Source: Hungatella sp. UBA3147
Lineage (GTDB): Bacteria > Bacillota > Clostridia > Lachnospirales > Lachnospiraceae
Direction of reading: 5' to 3'
DNA: 13,116 nucleotides
Assembly: GCA_002365025.1 (NCBI GenBank)
Contig: DEYX01000086.1
Coordinates: 1 to 13,116 of the forward strand
Shown here: piece after piece, positions 6,279 to 12,577 of the stretch
Numbering within the stretch: position 1 is the first letter of the stretch
How the letters are laid out: each line of letters begins with the position of its first letter
The notes under the pieces: generated by a model
Database searches by the model: none
What the model saw: the letters and a program-made list of their open reading frames with translations, nothing else
Told to the model about the DNA's origin: nothing
Program-made: the position numbers and the translations under genes

Positions 6279-7817
6279 ATGAAGCATTCCATCAGGGCGC
6301 GTTTTGCTATAATATTTGTATGTCTGATGGCCTTGGTCCTAATTTCTACATGGTTTGTAAACAACTGGTTTCTGGAGAGTTTTTACACCAACGATAAGGT
6401 GCACACTCTGGAGAAAGCCTATATGCAGATCGATAGGTTAGTAGCACAGGCGAACGAGAGCGGGAAGGGGATTATTGATTATTACAAGGAATCCTATGAC
6501 CCGGATTTTAAAAATGAAGGTCCGGCTCAGAAGATGTTCCGAACCATGGGAGAAAAATACAATCTGATGTTGGTGTTGATCGACAGCACCACAGACGAGG
6601 CCCTTATGTCCACAAACGGGGATCAGCTGTTTTTAAAAAACAGGGTAGAGGCATATATATTCGGAAAGAACGTGCCGGAAGCCAGTGTTTTAGAAAGACA
6701 CGATAATTATATTGTTCAGAAGACGTATGACAGGCGTTCTGATTCTCATTATCTGGAAAGCTGGGGGTATTTTTCTGACAATAAAACTATTTTCCTCATG
6801 TCTGTCCCTCTTGCCAGTATAACGGAAAGTGTGGCTCTGGCAAACCGATTCCTTGCTTATGTAGGAGTGGTGGCACTGTTCATAGGAAGCATATTTATAT
6901 ATTTTACCACAAAAAGAATTACTTCTCCTATCCTGCAGCTCGCCAACTTGTCTGAAAAGATGTCGGCGTTGGACTTTGACGCCAAATACATCGGCTCAGA
7001 GGAAGACGAGGTCGGGGTACTGGGCAACAGTATGAACCAGCTGTCCAACACCTTAAAGGATACCATAGGACAGCTTAGGGCAGCTAACGAAAAGCTGCAG
7101 AAGGATATTGATGAAAAGATAAAAATTGATGAAATGCGTAAGGATTTTATCGCTAATGTTTCCCACGAATTAAAGACGCCCATTGCCCTAATTCAGGGAT
7201 ATGCGGAGGGCCTTACGGAAGGGATGGCGGAGGATCCGGACAGCAGAGATTATTACTGCGGAGTCATCATGGATGAGGCGGGTAAAATGAATACCATGGT
7301 CCGTCAATTACTTAATCTTACTGCTCTTGAATTCGGCAATGACAATATTCAGATGGAACGCTTTGATCTGACGGAGCTGGTCCGCGGAGTCATTAATTCG
7401 GCAGGAATTCTGATACAGCAGAAGGGAGCAGAAGTGAAGCTGGAGGATTGCGGTCCAATTTATGTATCTGCTGATGAATTTAAAATAGAAGAAGTTATTA
7501 CAAACTACTTAAATAATGCGCTCAATCATTTGGATGGAGAGCGTAAGATCATATTTACGGCAGAGGAGAATGGAGAGGAAGCTCTTGTAACTGTATTTAA
7601 TACTGGACAGAATATTCCGGATGAGGACTTACCACAAATTTGGACCAAGTTTTTTAAGGTGGACAAGGCGCACACAAGGGGATATGGGGGGAGTGGTATT
7701 GGTCTTTCTATTGTTAAGGCTATTATGGAATCTCATAATAAGTCATGTGGAGTTAGGAATGTGAAGGGCGGCGTGGAATTTTGGTTTACCGTGGATTGTT
7801 ATAAGGAAAATCTGTAG
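6279..7817 (+). CDS. Membrane sensor histidine kinase (HAMP, HisKA, HATPase)
   Basis: Partner kinase of the preceding regulator, 512 aa. Order of parts: TM1 about 9-31; extracytoplasmic sensor about 32-188; TM2 about 189-210; HAMP about 211-263 with the TSPI motif; coiled linker about 264-285; HisKA with phospho-acceptor H296 in NVSHELKTP; and an ATPase domain with the N-box around EEVITNYLNNALNH (404-417), G1 at NTG (441-443), F-box WTKFFKVDKAH (456-466) and G2 GGSGIGLSIV (470-479). The G1 box has Asn in place of the usual Asp; from general knowledge this VFNTG form recurs in a Firmicute kinase subfamily, so it need not mean inactivity. GAGGTGA (6268-6274) is 4 nt from the ATG. The sensed ligand is unknown; the roughly 155-residue outer domain has no motif I recognise. 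Confidence 0.95.
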   Translation: MKHSIRARFAIIFVCLMALVLISTWFVNNWFLESFYTNDKVHTLEKAYMQIDRLVAQANESGKGIIDYYKESYDPDFKNEGPAQKMFRTMGEKYNLMLVLIDSTTDEALMSTNGDQLFLKNRVEAYIFGKNVPEASVLERHDNYIVQKTYDRRSDSHYLESWGYFSDNKTIFLMSVPLASITESVALANRFLAYVGVVALFIGSIFIYFTTKRITSPILQLANLSEKMSALDFDAKYIGSEEDEVGVLGNSMNQLSNTLKDTIGQLRAANEKLQKDIDEKIKIDEMRKDFIANVSHELKTPIALIQGYAEGLTEGMAEDPDSRDYYCGVIMDEAGKMNTMVRQLLNLTALEFGNDNIQMERFDLTELVRGVINSAGILIQQKGAEVKLEDCGPIYVSADEFKIEEVITNYLNNALNHLDGERKIIFTAEENGEEALVTVFNTGQNIPDEDLPQIWTKFFKVDKAHTRGYGGSGIGLSIVKAIMESHNKSCGVRNVKGGVEFWFTVDCYKENL

Positions 7818-7821
7818 TATG

Positions 7822-7848
7822 TTATCTTAGAGAAGAATATGCCGATAT
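7822..7848 (+). promoter_or_regulatory. Probable sigma-28 (SigD/FliA) promoter of the yjfB-like gene
   Basis: GCCGATAT (7841-7848) equals the Bacillus sigma-D -10 consensus. A TTATCTT element begins at 7822, putting TTAT 15 nt upstream where TAAA is expected. The same TTATCTT plus CGATA pair occurs before flagellin. The -35 match is weak; the -10 match is strong. Confidence 0.6.
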
Positions 7849-7910
7849 AATAAATAGATAATGAATCAGGAATTACGTAAGGCGTATTCCTTGAAAGGAG
7901 GATGAGAGGG

Positions 7911-8102
7911 ATGGATATTGGCGCAATGAGCATGGAGATGAGCCTTGCTAGAGTAAAGCAGAGTGCAGGAATCAGTGTTGCGAAGAAAGCTATGGACTCT
8001 CAGGAAGTTGCTGCGGAGGGTTTGCTTAAAATGGTGGAGACTGCGCTGCCCCAACAGGTTCAGGGGGATGGAATTGGTCAAGTTGTGGATACGAGAGCCT
8101 GA
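7911..8102 (+). CDS. YjfB-family putative motility protein
   Basis: A small cytosolic protein of 63 aa related to the YjfB_motility family. The N-terminal MDIGAMSMEMSLARVKQ and the following SVAKKAMDSQE-x5-GLLKMVE match the family pattern MDI-x-x-(L/M)SM-x-(M/L)S-x-x-x-x-(Q)-x-x-x-SVLKKAMD. I chose the ATG at 7911 because AAAGGAGG (7894-7901) is 9 nt from it; the in-frame ATG at 7902 directly abuts that sequence, and 7911 gives the conserved MDI start. The biochemical role is not known; the family is associated with flagellar regulons, and the sigma-28-like -10 here agrees. It follows the histidine kinase gene by about 90 nt but seems to have its own promoter, and a large hairpin follows it. 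Confidence 0.82.
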   Translation: MDIGAMSMEMSLARVKQSAGISVAKKAMDSQEVAAEGLLKMVETALPQQVQGDGIGQVVDTRA

Positions 8103-8106
8103 CAGC

Positions 8107-8188
8107 AAAAAGGTAAGCTATACACTGAGTTAAAACCAAGATAAGAGGCGTGGTTTAACTTTTTATGGTATAACTTGCCTTTTTCTGT
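8107..8188 (+). terminator. Nested double-stem hairpin and terminator after the yjfB-like gene
   Basis: The outer stem pairs AAAAAGGTAAGCTATAC (8107-8123) with GTATAACTTGCCTTTTT (8168-8184): 15 Watson-Crick pairs, one G-T and one mismatch. Inside it AGTTAAAACCA (8128-8138) pairs with TGGTTTAACT (8151-8160) with one bulged A, followed by its own TTTTT. The outer 3' arm also ends in a U-tract. Termination is likely; the two-stem form is larger than the other terminators in the window. Confidence 0.72.
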
Positions 8189-8336
8189 TTTTTAAGTCAT
8201 AAAAAATATTTTTGTTGAGCGAAGAATTTTTTATTTAAAACAAAGCAAAAGATATTGATTTAAGTGAAATTGATAGTTATTTGTTAATTTGTATAAAAAT
8301 ATAAAAATTAATGTACTTTTTTATTAGATTTAAATA

Positions 8337-8365
8337 TTGTGTTAATTTATTGCATTGAGTATAAT
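8337..8365 (+). promoter_or_regulatory. Sigma-A-like promoter of the SPRY/Big2 gene
   Basis: A perfect TATAAT (8360-8365) lies 17 nt from TTGTGT (8337-8342). It predicts a leader of about 20 nt before the start codon at 8392. A second candidate, TTGATA (8270-8275) with TATAAA (8292-8297) at 16 nt, lies upstream. The whole 8200-8390 stretch is very AT-rich and holds no gene. Confidence 0.5.
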
Positions 8366-8391
8366 TAATATTAAAAATAAGGGGGATTTGT

Positions 8392-9498
8392 ATGAAAAAG
8401 AAAACATTAAGGATGCTAAAAAAAATAATATCATTTAATTTAGCTATGCTGTTAAGTATACCATTATTGACTACAACAGCTTTTGCTGATGAGAGAATCA
8501 CTACAGGTGGAATCAAGGATGGTTTACGTGTAAGCACGTCAAAAACTAATGATGTATTCTCGCAAGCGGCGCCAAAAGGTGAAGGAAAGTGGTATTGTGA
8601 AATTAAAGTCAACAGTGCCTCTGATTACTGGAAATTAGGTGTCAGTAATACTACTCAAAAAGGATACGAAAGCATTTATTACTATTTTAATGCGAATCAA
8701 TGGCGTAGGCAGCCAACTCCCCCGGCAGTCTCTTGGGAGCATATAAATGGTTTTGCAGGATTTACGGTACAACAAGATGATATTATCGGTCTTGCAATAG
8801 ATGGGATTAATAATAAACTTGATTTTTATAAAAATGGTACGTTACTCATGTCAAATTCATTTAAGAATTTTGATCTGAATTCCAATAATTTTAGTCCTTA
8901 CGTTGCAACTGGAGATTCGGGAAGTGTTTACAGTGGTTCCTATGATGTTACTTTTGCACTTGATAGTTCAGACCTTAAGTATCCAGTACCGGAAGGATAT
9001 GTTCCATATGGAAATGAAAATCAATCTCCAGATCCTACACCTAATTCAAAGATTAAGGTAGTAATGGAGCCGGAAGAAGAACTTCATTTAAGTGTTGACG
9101 ATCATTTAGATGAAAACAATAACATGACCTGGACATCTTCCGACAATAATGTGGCTCAAGTTGACGCAAACGGCGTTGTGACAGCTATTAAGGCAGGTAA
9201 TGCGGTCATTCATGTACAAAGCCGGGACGGAATCTATTCAGAAGATATGAATATTCTGGTTGTTGACAATGCTGACGACTACCGACTGGCAGTGGATTTA
9301 ACTGTTGGTGAAACAAGCCGCCTAACTGTAGATGATTTAGCCAATACCTTTAACATAACATGGGAATCCAGTGATTCTTCTGTTTCAACTGTATCCAGCA
9401 AAGGTGTTGTAACTGCAAAGAGAAAAGGATTAACATTGGCAAAAGCAAAAGACAAAGATGGTAATGTGGTAGGGCAAGTTTACATAAGGGTAAGATAA
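8392..9498 (+). CDS. Secreted protein with SPRY-like domain and two Big2 (Ig-like) domains
   Basis: Predicted exported protein of 368 aa. A signal peptide covers residues 1 to about 32: a Lys-rich start (MKKKTLRMLKK), a hydrophobic core and a TTTAFA cleavage region before DE. Residues about 55-200 resemble a SPRY/concanavalin-like beta sandwich, with GKWYCEIKVNSASDYWKLGV, a central IIGLAIDGINNKLDFYKNG and a Pro-rich end near YPVPEGYVPYG. Two Big2-like domains follow at about 219-292 and 297-367; the first has WTSSDNNVAQVDANGVVTAI, the second WESSDSSVSTVSSKGVVTA. No LPXTG motif, SLH domain or C-terminal membrane helix is seen, so it is probably released or held by non-covalent binding. GGGGG (8381-8385) precedes the ATG by 6 nt. 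The gene and its flanks are AT-rich and border an IS256 remnant, suggesting acquisition. An adhesion or ligand-binding role is inference. Confidence 0.85.
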   Translation: MKKKTLRMLKKIISFNLAMLLSIPLLTTTAFADERITTGGIKDGLRVSTSKTNDVFSQAAPKGEGKWYCEIKVNSASDYWKLGVSNTTQKGYESIYYYFNANQWRRQPTPPAVSWEHINGFAGFTVQQDDIIGLAIDGINNKLDFYKNGTLLMSNSFKNFDLNSNNFSPYVATGDSGSVYSGSYDVTFALDSSDLKYPVPEGYVPYGNENQSPDPTPNSKIKVVMEPEEELHLSVDDHLDENNNMTWTSSDNNVAQVDANGVVTAIKAGNAVIHVQSRDGIYSEDMNILVVDNADDYRLAVDLTVGETSRLTVDDLANTFNITWESSDSSVSTVSSKGVVTAKRKGLTLAKAKDKDGNVVGQVYIRVR

Positions 9499-9546
9499 TA
9501 AATAATAAGAGGGACAAATATTATACTGACCTCAAAATATTATGGA

Positions 9547-9583
9547 GAACAGGCTGTCAAGAACTTTTGGCAGCCTGTTCTTT
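9547..9583. terminator. Hairpin terminator, possibly bidirectional
   Basis: GAACAGGCTG (9547-9556) and CAGCCTGTTC (9571-9580) form a perfect 10-bp stem that can extend four more pairs (TCAA with TTGG) to a 6-nt loop. Only three Ts follow on the plus strand. It lies between the SPRY/Big2 gene and the oppositely oriented transposase remnant. It could alternatively be part of the IS end. Confidence 0.65.
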
Positions 9584-9593
9584 GCCATTCCGG

Positions 9594-9734
9594 TTAATCG
9601 AGATCCTGTGGGGTAATCCGTTCTTCAAAGTATATACATAGCTGCTCCAGTATCTGACCCCAGTTCCATGGTTTTCCTTCCCACTTTTTTGTGATGTCCA
9701 TCATTGCCAGATACAACATCTTGAATATGTTATC
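9594..9734 (-). pseudogene. C-terminal fragment of an IS256-family transposase
   Basis: On the minus strand, reading from about 9734 down to the TAA at 9596-9594, the frame gives IFKMLYLAMMDITKKW, then GKPWNWGQILEQL and CIYFEERI, followed by a short tail. This is the characteristic C-terminal end of IS256-family (Mutator-like) transposases, whose consensus there is roughly (L/F)K-x-LYLA-x-x-(D/N)I-(T/S)KKW-x(4-8)-W-x-x-(I/A)-x-x-QL-x-I-x-FE-x-R. Only about 46 codons survive; the DDE catalytic core is missing, and upstream of about 9734 the frame turns into low-complexity AT-rich sequence. The element is dead and lies between the SPRY/Big2 gene and the flagellin leader. Confidence 0.75.
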
Positions 9735-9747
9735 ATTATAATGATAA
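9730..9747. repeat. Perfect 18-bp palindrome
   Basis: TTATCATTATAATGATAA is exactly its own reverse complement. It lies at the broken end of the transposase remnant and about 35 nt upstream of the flagellin promoter element. Its composition is reminiscent of Fur/PerR-type operator half-sites, but the half-site order is not the canonical 7-1-7, so its function is open. Confidence 0.45.
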
Positions 9748-9781
9748 ATAGAAAGTATTTTAAAATATTTAAAAAAAAGAC

Positions 9782-9809
9782 TTATCTTTCATTCTCATTG
9801 GTACGATAA
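9782..9809 (+). promoter_or_regulatory. Probable sigma-28-type promoter of flagellin
   Basis: TACGATAA (9802-9809) resembles the sigma-28 -10 (GCCGATAA/T). A TTATCTT element starts at 9782, 16 nt upstream counted from TTAT. The same element at nearly the same spacing precedes the yjfB-like gene. The predicted transcript would have a leader of over 200 nt. Confidence 0.5.
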
Positions 9810-9900
9810 AGTACATGAAAGGAAGTTGTAAAAACATATATTTAAATTCATTAGAATGTTATGTTCACATACTTCCAAGAGATACATGTGTCAAAAATCT

Positions 9901-9940
9901 GGAATCGTTCCTGCGGCTGGTACCCCGCAAGATTCCGCAG
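9901..9940 (+). promoter_or_regulatory. Alternative stem region in the flagellin leader
   Basis: Two exclusive foldings are possible. In one, GGAATC/GATTCC (9901-9906/9931-9936) encloses TGCGG/CCGCA (9912-9916/9925-9929). In the other, CTGCGG (9911-9916) pairs with CCGCAG (9935-9940). No U-tract follows, so this is not a terminator. It may stabilise or regulate the leader. Confidence 0.35.
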
Positions 9941-9982
9941 TTATTATTTACTTGTTTTCCTGATAAGGGAAAATACATTCCA

Positions 9983-10020
9983 CAGGGAAAAGGAATTCCC
10001 TGAAAACACATTCAAGGAGG
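9983..10020 (+). promoter_or_regulatory. Flagellin leader hairpin with GGA loop next to the Shine-Dalgarno (candidate CsrA site)
   Basis: CAGGGAA (9983-9989) and TTCCCTG (9996-10002) form a perfect 7-bp stem with an AAGGAA loop. The GGA in the loop is the core of CsrA sites, and a second GGA lies in the Shine-Dalgarno AAGGAGG (10014-10020). The two are 24 nt apart, a distance a CsrA dimer could bridge. This mirrors the known organisation of the Bacillus subtilis hag leader. The csrA and fliW genes are not in the window. Confidence 0.45.
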
Positions 10021-10028
10021 AAATATCT

Positions 10029-10874
10029 ATGAGAATTCAACACAACATTGCTGCTTTAAATGCACACAGACAGTTAGGAAACAATAACACCACCGTAAGC
10101 AAGAGCCTTGAGAAATTATCTTCTGGCTACAGAATCAACCGTGCAGGTGATGACGCTGCTGGTCTTGCTATTTCTGAGAAAATGAGAGCACAGATCACAA
10201 GCCTTGATACTGCTCAGAAGAATGCTAACGATGGTATTTCTTTGATCCAGACAGCAGAAGGTGCTTTGACAGAAGTTCATTCCATGTTAAATCGTATGGT
10301 TGAGTTATCTATGCAGTCTGCTAATGGAATCTATGACCAGGATGTTGACCGTAAGAACTTACAGGAAGAATATGATCAGTTAACAACTGAAATTGATCGT
10401 ATCGCTAATACCACAACTTTCAATGGAACAAAACTTTTGAATGGTAATGGTTCAGCATCAACAACGATTACACTTCAGATTGGTGATACAGCAAGCACCA
10501 ACAATATGTTAGGTGTAAAGATCAGCAGCATTGCAACTTCTGCAACAGGAATGTCAGGAATTGGTACTGCTAAGATCGATGGTGCTGATACTACCAAGGC
10601 TGCAGCTACTGTATCTAAAGTTAAGGATGCTATCAACTATGTTTCCAGTATTCGTGGTAAGCTGGGTGCATACCAGAACCGTCTGGAGCACACAGTTAAC
10701 AACTTAGGCGCAACCGCTGAGAACATGACTGCTGCAGAAAGCCGCATTCGTGACGTGGATATGGCAAAAGAGATGATGTCCTATACCAAGAACAACATTC
10801 TTGTTCAGGCTTCTCAGGCTATGCTGGCTCAGGCAAATCAGCTTCCACAGGGCGTATTACAGTTACTTCAGTAA
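10029..10874 (+). CDS. Flagellin
   Basis: Structural subunit of the flagellar filament, 281 aa, exported by the flagellar type III system without a cleaved signal. The N-terminal D0/D1 domain (1 to about 140) has MRIQHNIAALNAHRQL, LSSGYRINRAGDDAAGLAIS and ANDGISLIQTAEGAL. The C-terminal D1/D0 (about 190-281) has YQNRLEHTVNNL, ESRIRDVDMAKEM and ends in LPQGVLQLLQ. Only about 50 residues, rich in Ser and Thr, lie between, so the surface-exposed part is minimal. In the TLR5 contact region, NRMVELSMQSAN keeps the residues matching Salmonella R90 and L94, and the E114 position also looks conserved by my alignment. I chose ATG 10029 because of AAGGAGG 8 nt upstream and because flagellins start MRI; the frame stays open to 9861, but that is leader. 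A glycosyltransferase follows past a terminator. Confidence 0.97.
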   Translation: MRIQHNIAALNAHRQLGNNNTTVSKSLEKLSSGYRINRAGDDAAGLAISEKMRAQITSLDTAQKNANDGISLIQTAEGALTEVHSMLNRMVELSMQSANGIYDQDVDRKNLQEEYDQLTTEIDRIANTTTFNGTKLLNGNGSASTTITLQIGDTASTNNMLGVKISSIATSATGMSGIGTAKIDGADTTKAAATVSKVKDAINYVSSIRGKLGAYQNRLEHTVNNLGATAENMTAAESRIRDVDMAKEMMSYTKNNILVQASQAMLAQANQLPQGVLQLLQ

Positions 10875-10894
10875 TTGCCGCATTTTAAGCTTAC

Positions 10895-10931
10895 AATCCC
10901 CCGGAAAGATGATTTTTCGGGGGATTATTTT
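10895..10931 (+). terminator. Rho-independent terminator after flagellin
   Basis: AATCCCCCG (10895-10903) pairs perfectly with CGGGGGATT (10918-10926), and the 3' arm continues to ATTTTAT. It lies inside the 78-nt gap between flagellin and the next glycosyltransferase, so read-through would be limited and the transferase made at a lower level than flagellin. Confidence 0.88.
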
Positions 10932-10952
10932 ATCGAATTAGGAGGAGTTCTT

Positions 10953-12287
10953 ATGAAACCGGTCATTCGTCTGTCCCAGTGCATGATTGTGAAGGATGAG
11001 GAAAAAAATATCAGGCAGGCTCTGAATTGGGGAAAAGGGATTGTCTGCGAGCAGATTGTGGTAGACACGGGGTCTACCGATAAGACAGTAGAAATAGCGG
11101 AAGCTATGGGAGCAAAGGTCTTTCATTTTCCATGGGAGCATGATTTTTCTGCCGCTAAAAACTTTGCTATTGAGCAGGCGAAAGGAAATTGGATTGCGTT
11201 TCTTGATGCAGATGAATATTTTTCAGATGAAGATGCGAGAAAGATATTACCAATGTTAAAAAGAGTGGAAAAGAATTCTACGCATCCGGCCCGCCCTCAT
11301 GTGATACGGACTTTGCTGGTGAATTTGGATGACTCCGGAAATCGTATAAATACTGGGGTGCAGTATCGGATTTTCAGGAATATTCCAAAGCTTCGTTATC
11401 GAAGCAGGATTCATGAATATCTGGATTTAACCGATGGAAGTCAGCTTTTTTCCTGGGATGCCATGGAGACCCTTGCTGTTTTCCATACCGGTTACGCAAG
11501 GGCAGTATGCATAGAAAAAAAGAAAGAAGAGCGCAATATCTTCATGATACGAAAAGAACTTGAAAAAGATCCGGGAAATTCCATGATGTGGTCTTATCTT
11601 GGAGATTCTCTTCTAGCAGATGAAAAGCTGGAGGAGGCAGAGGAAGCTTTTTTTCGTGCAACTGAGAACCCGGATGCTGTTATGGAGATAGACAGAAAGA
11701 ATCTCAGCTTTGCCTTTTGGCTTAAGACAAAGTATATTAGAAATTCTGGCAGTGAAGAAGAATTTATGGAGGTTTACCAAAAAGCGAAAAACTGTGGATG
11801 TGATACTCCGGATGTAGACTATTGGGCAGGACAATGGTTCTGCAGACAAGGGGCTGAGGAAAGGGCAAGGCTGTACTTTGAACAGGCCCTTCAGCTACTG
11901 GATGAGTATAAGGGTAACGACCCTCTTGACATGTCTGGAAGACTTACCTTTGTATACCAGTGGCTCTTTTTCTTCTATGCAAAGTATAATCGTTCTTCTG
12001 AGATGATCCGGTACGGAGTGTTTACTTTAAGGGCAGAACCTTACGAGTTTTCCGTCTTAAAGGAGATACTGTTTCTACTAAAGAGAGAGCCAGGAGAGGA
12101 AACGACTGCCTCCGCCACTTTTGGCTTTTTGTCAAAGTTATATGACCTTTCAATCTTCAAAAATAAGATTTTTCTGATAAAGGTATCAGAACAGGCGGCC
12201 TTTCCTGCATTGGAAAAAAAGCTTTCTCTTTTGCTGTCAGAGCAGGAACGAGCGTTTGTTGATAAATCTGGAGATATTTTTCGATGA
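10953..12287 (+). CDS. GT-A (family 2) glycosyltransferase with helical-repeat C-terminus, next to flagellin
   Basis: Probable cytosolic glycosyltransferase of 444 aa. The N-terminal GT-A domain (about 1-185) has LSQCMIVKDEEKNI (7-20), IVVDTGSTDKTVE (35-47), FPWEHDFSAAKN (59-70) and the DxD motif in FLDADE (83-88), followed by FRNIPKLRYRSRIHE (141-155) and the AVFHTGY segment (175-181). The rest (about 190-380) consists of helix pairs resembling TPRs (WSYLGDSLLADEKLEEAEEAF), a domain layout shared by several protein-modifying family 2 enzymes such as the SunS type. GGAGGAG (10941-10947) precedes the ATG by 5 nt; an upstream in-frame extension covers the flagellin terminator and is discarded. 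Its place just after flagellin makes flagellin O-glycosylation the leading idea, which is inference. It is more distant from the two tandem transferases at 1501-3728 than those are from each other. Confidence 0.87.
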   Translation: MKPVIRLSQCMIVKDEEKNIRQALNWGKGIVCEQIVVDTGSTDKTVEIAEAMGAKVFHFPWEHDFSAAKNFAIEQAKGNWIAFLDADEYFSDEDARKILPMLKRVEKNSTHPARPHVIRTLLVNLDDSGNRINTGVQYRIFRNIPKLRYRSRIHEYLDLTDGSQLFSWDAMETLAVFHTGYARAVCIEKKKEERNIFMIRKELEKDPGNSMMWSYLGDSLLADEKLEEAEEAFFRATENPDAVMEIDRKNLSFAFWLKTKYIRNSGSEEEFMEVYQKAKNCGCDTPDVDYWAGQWFCRQGAEERARLYFEQALQLLDEYKGNDPLDMSGRLTFVYQWLFFFYAKYNRSSEMIRYGVFTLRAEPYEFSVLKEILFLLKREPGEETTASATFGFLSKLYDLSIFKNKIFLIKVSEQAAFPALEKKLSLLLSEQERAFVDKSGDIFR

Positions 12288-12577
12288 GGTACACTTTCAA
12301 TCCATGTAAATCTTTTGACCGCAAAATCTCTAACCAAGAGAACTATGCCAAATTACATAAATGAATCTATAGATATATAAGATAAGCAAAGCAGTCGATT
12401 ACTGAACACAGACTATTGATTTTAGGTCTTCCCTGTGTAAAATTCAGGAATATCTTGAAATAGCATTGAAATAAAGAGATGCAGATGCCAAAGTGCAATT
12501 AATCGATTTAAGAGATAGTTTACTGGATAATCTCGTATGAAACAATGAAAAAGTAAAATACAATTAAAGGAAAAGAC
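12288..12577. other. Gene-free AT-rich spacer
   Basis: No convincing gene, RNA or strong promoter is visible on either strand. A short stop-bounded frame near 12480-12540 reads DADAKVQLIDLRDSLLDNL; it looks protein-like and may be a relic, but I cannot identify it. There is no clear terminator after the glycosyltransferase gene. Confidence 0.4.

Noticed and set aside
6718..7605. Histidine kinase inactivated by loss of Asp in the G1 box
   Set aside because: The NTG form recurs in an active Firmicute kinase subfamily; all other boxes and H296 are intact.
9861..10028. N-terminal extension of flagellin in the same frame
   Set aside because: Flagellins start with MRI; the AAGGAGG at 10014 fixes the start at 10029, and the extension is structured leader sequence.
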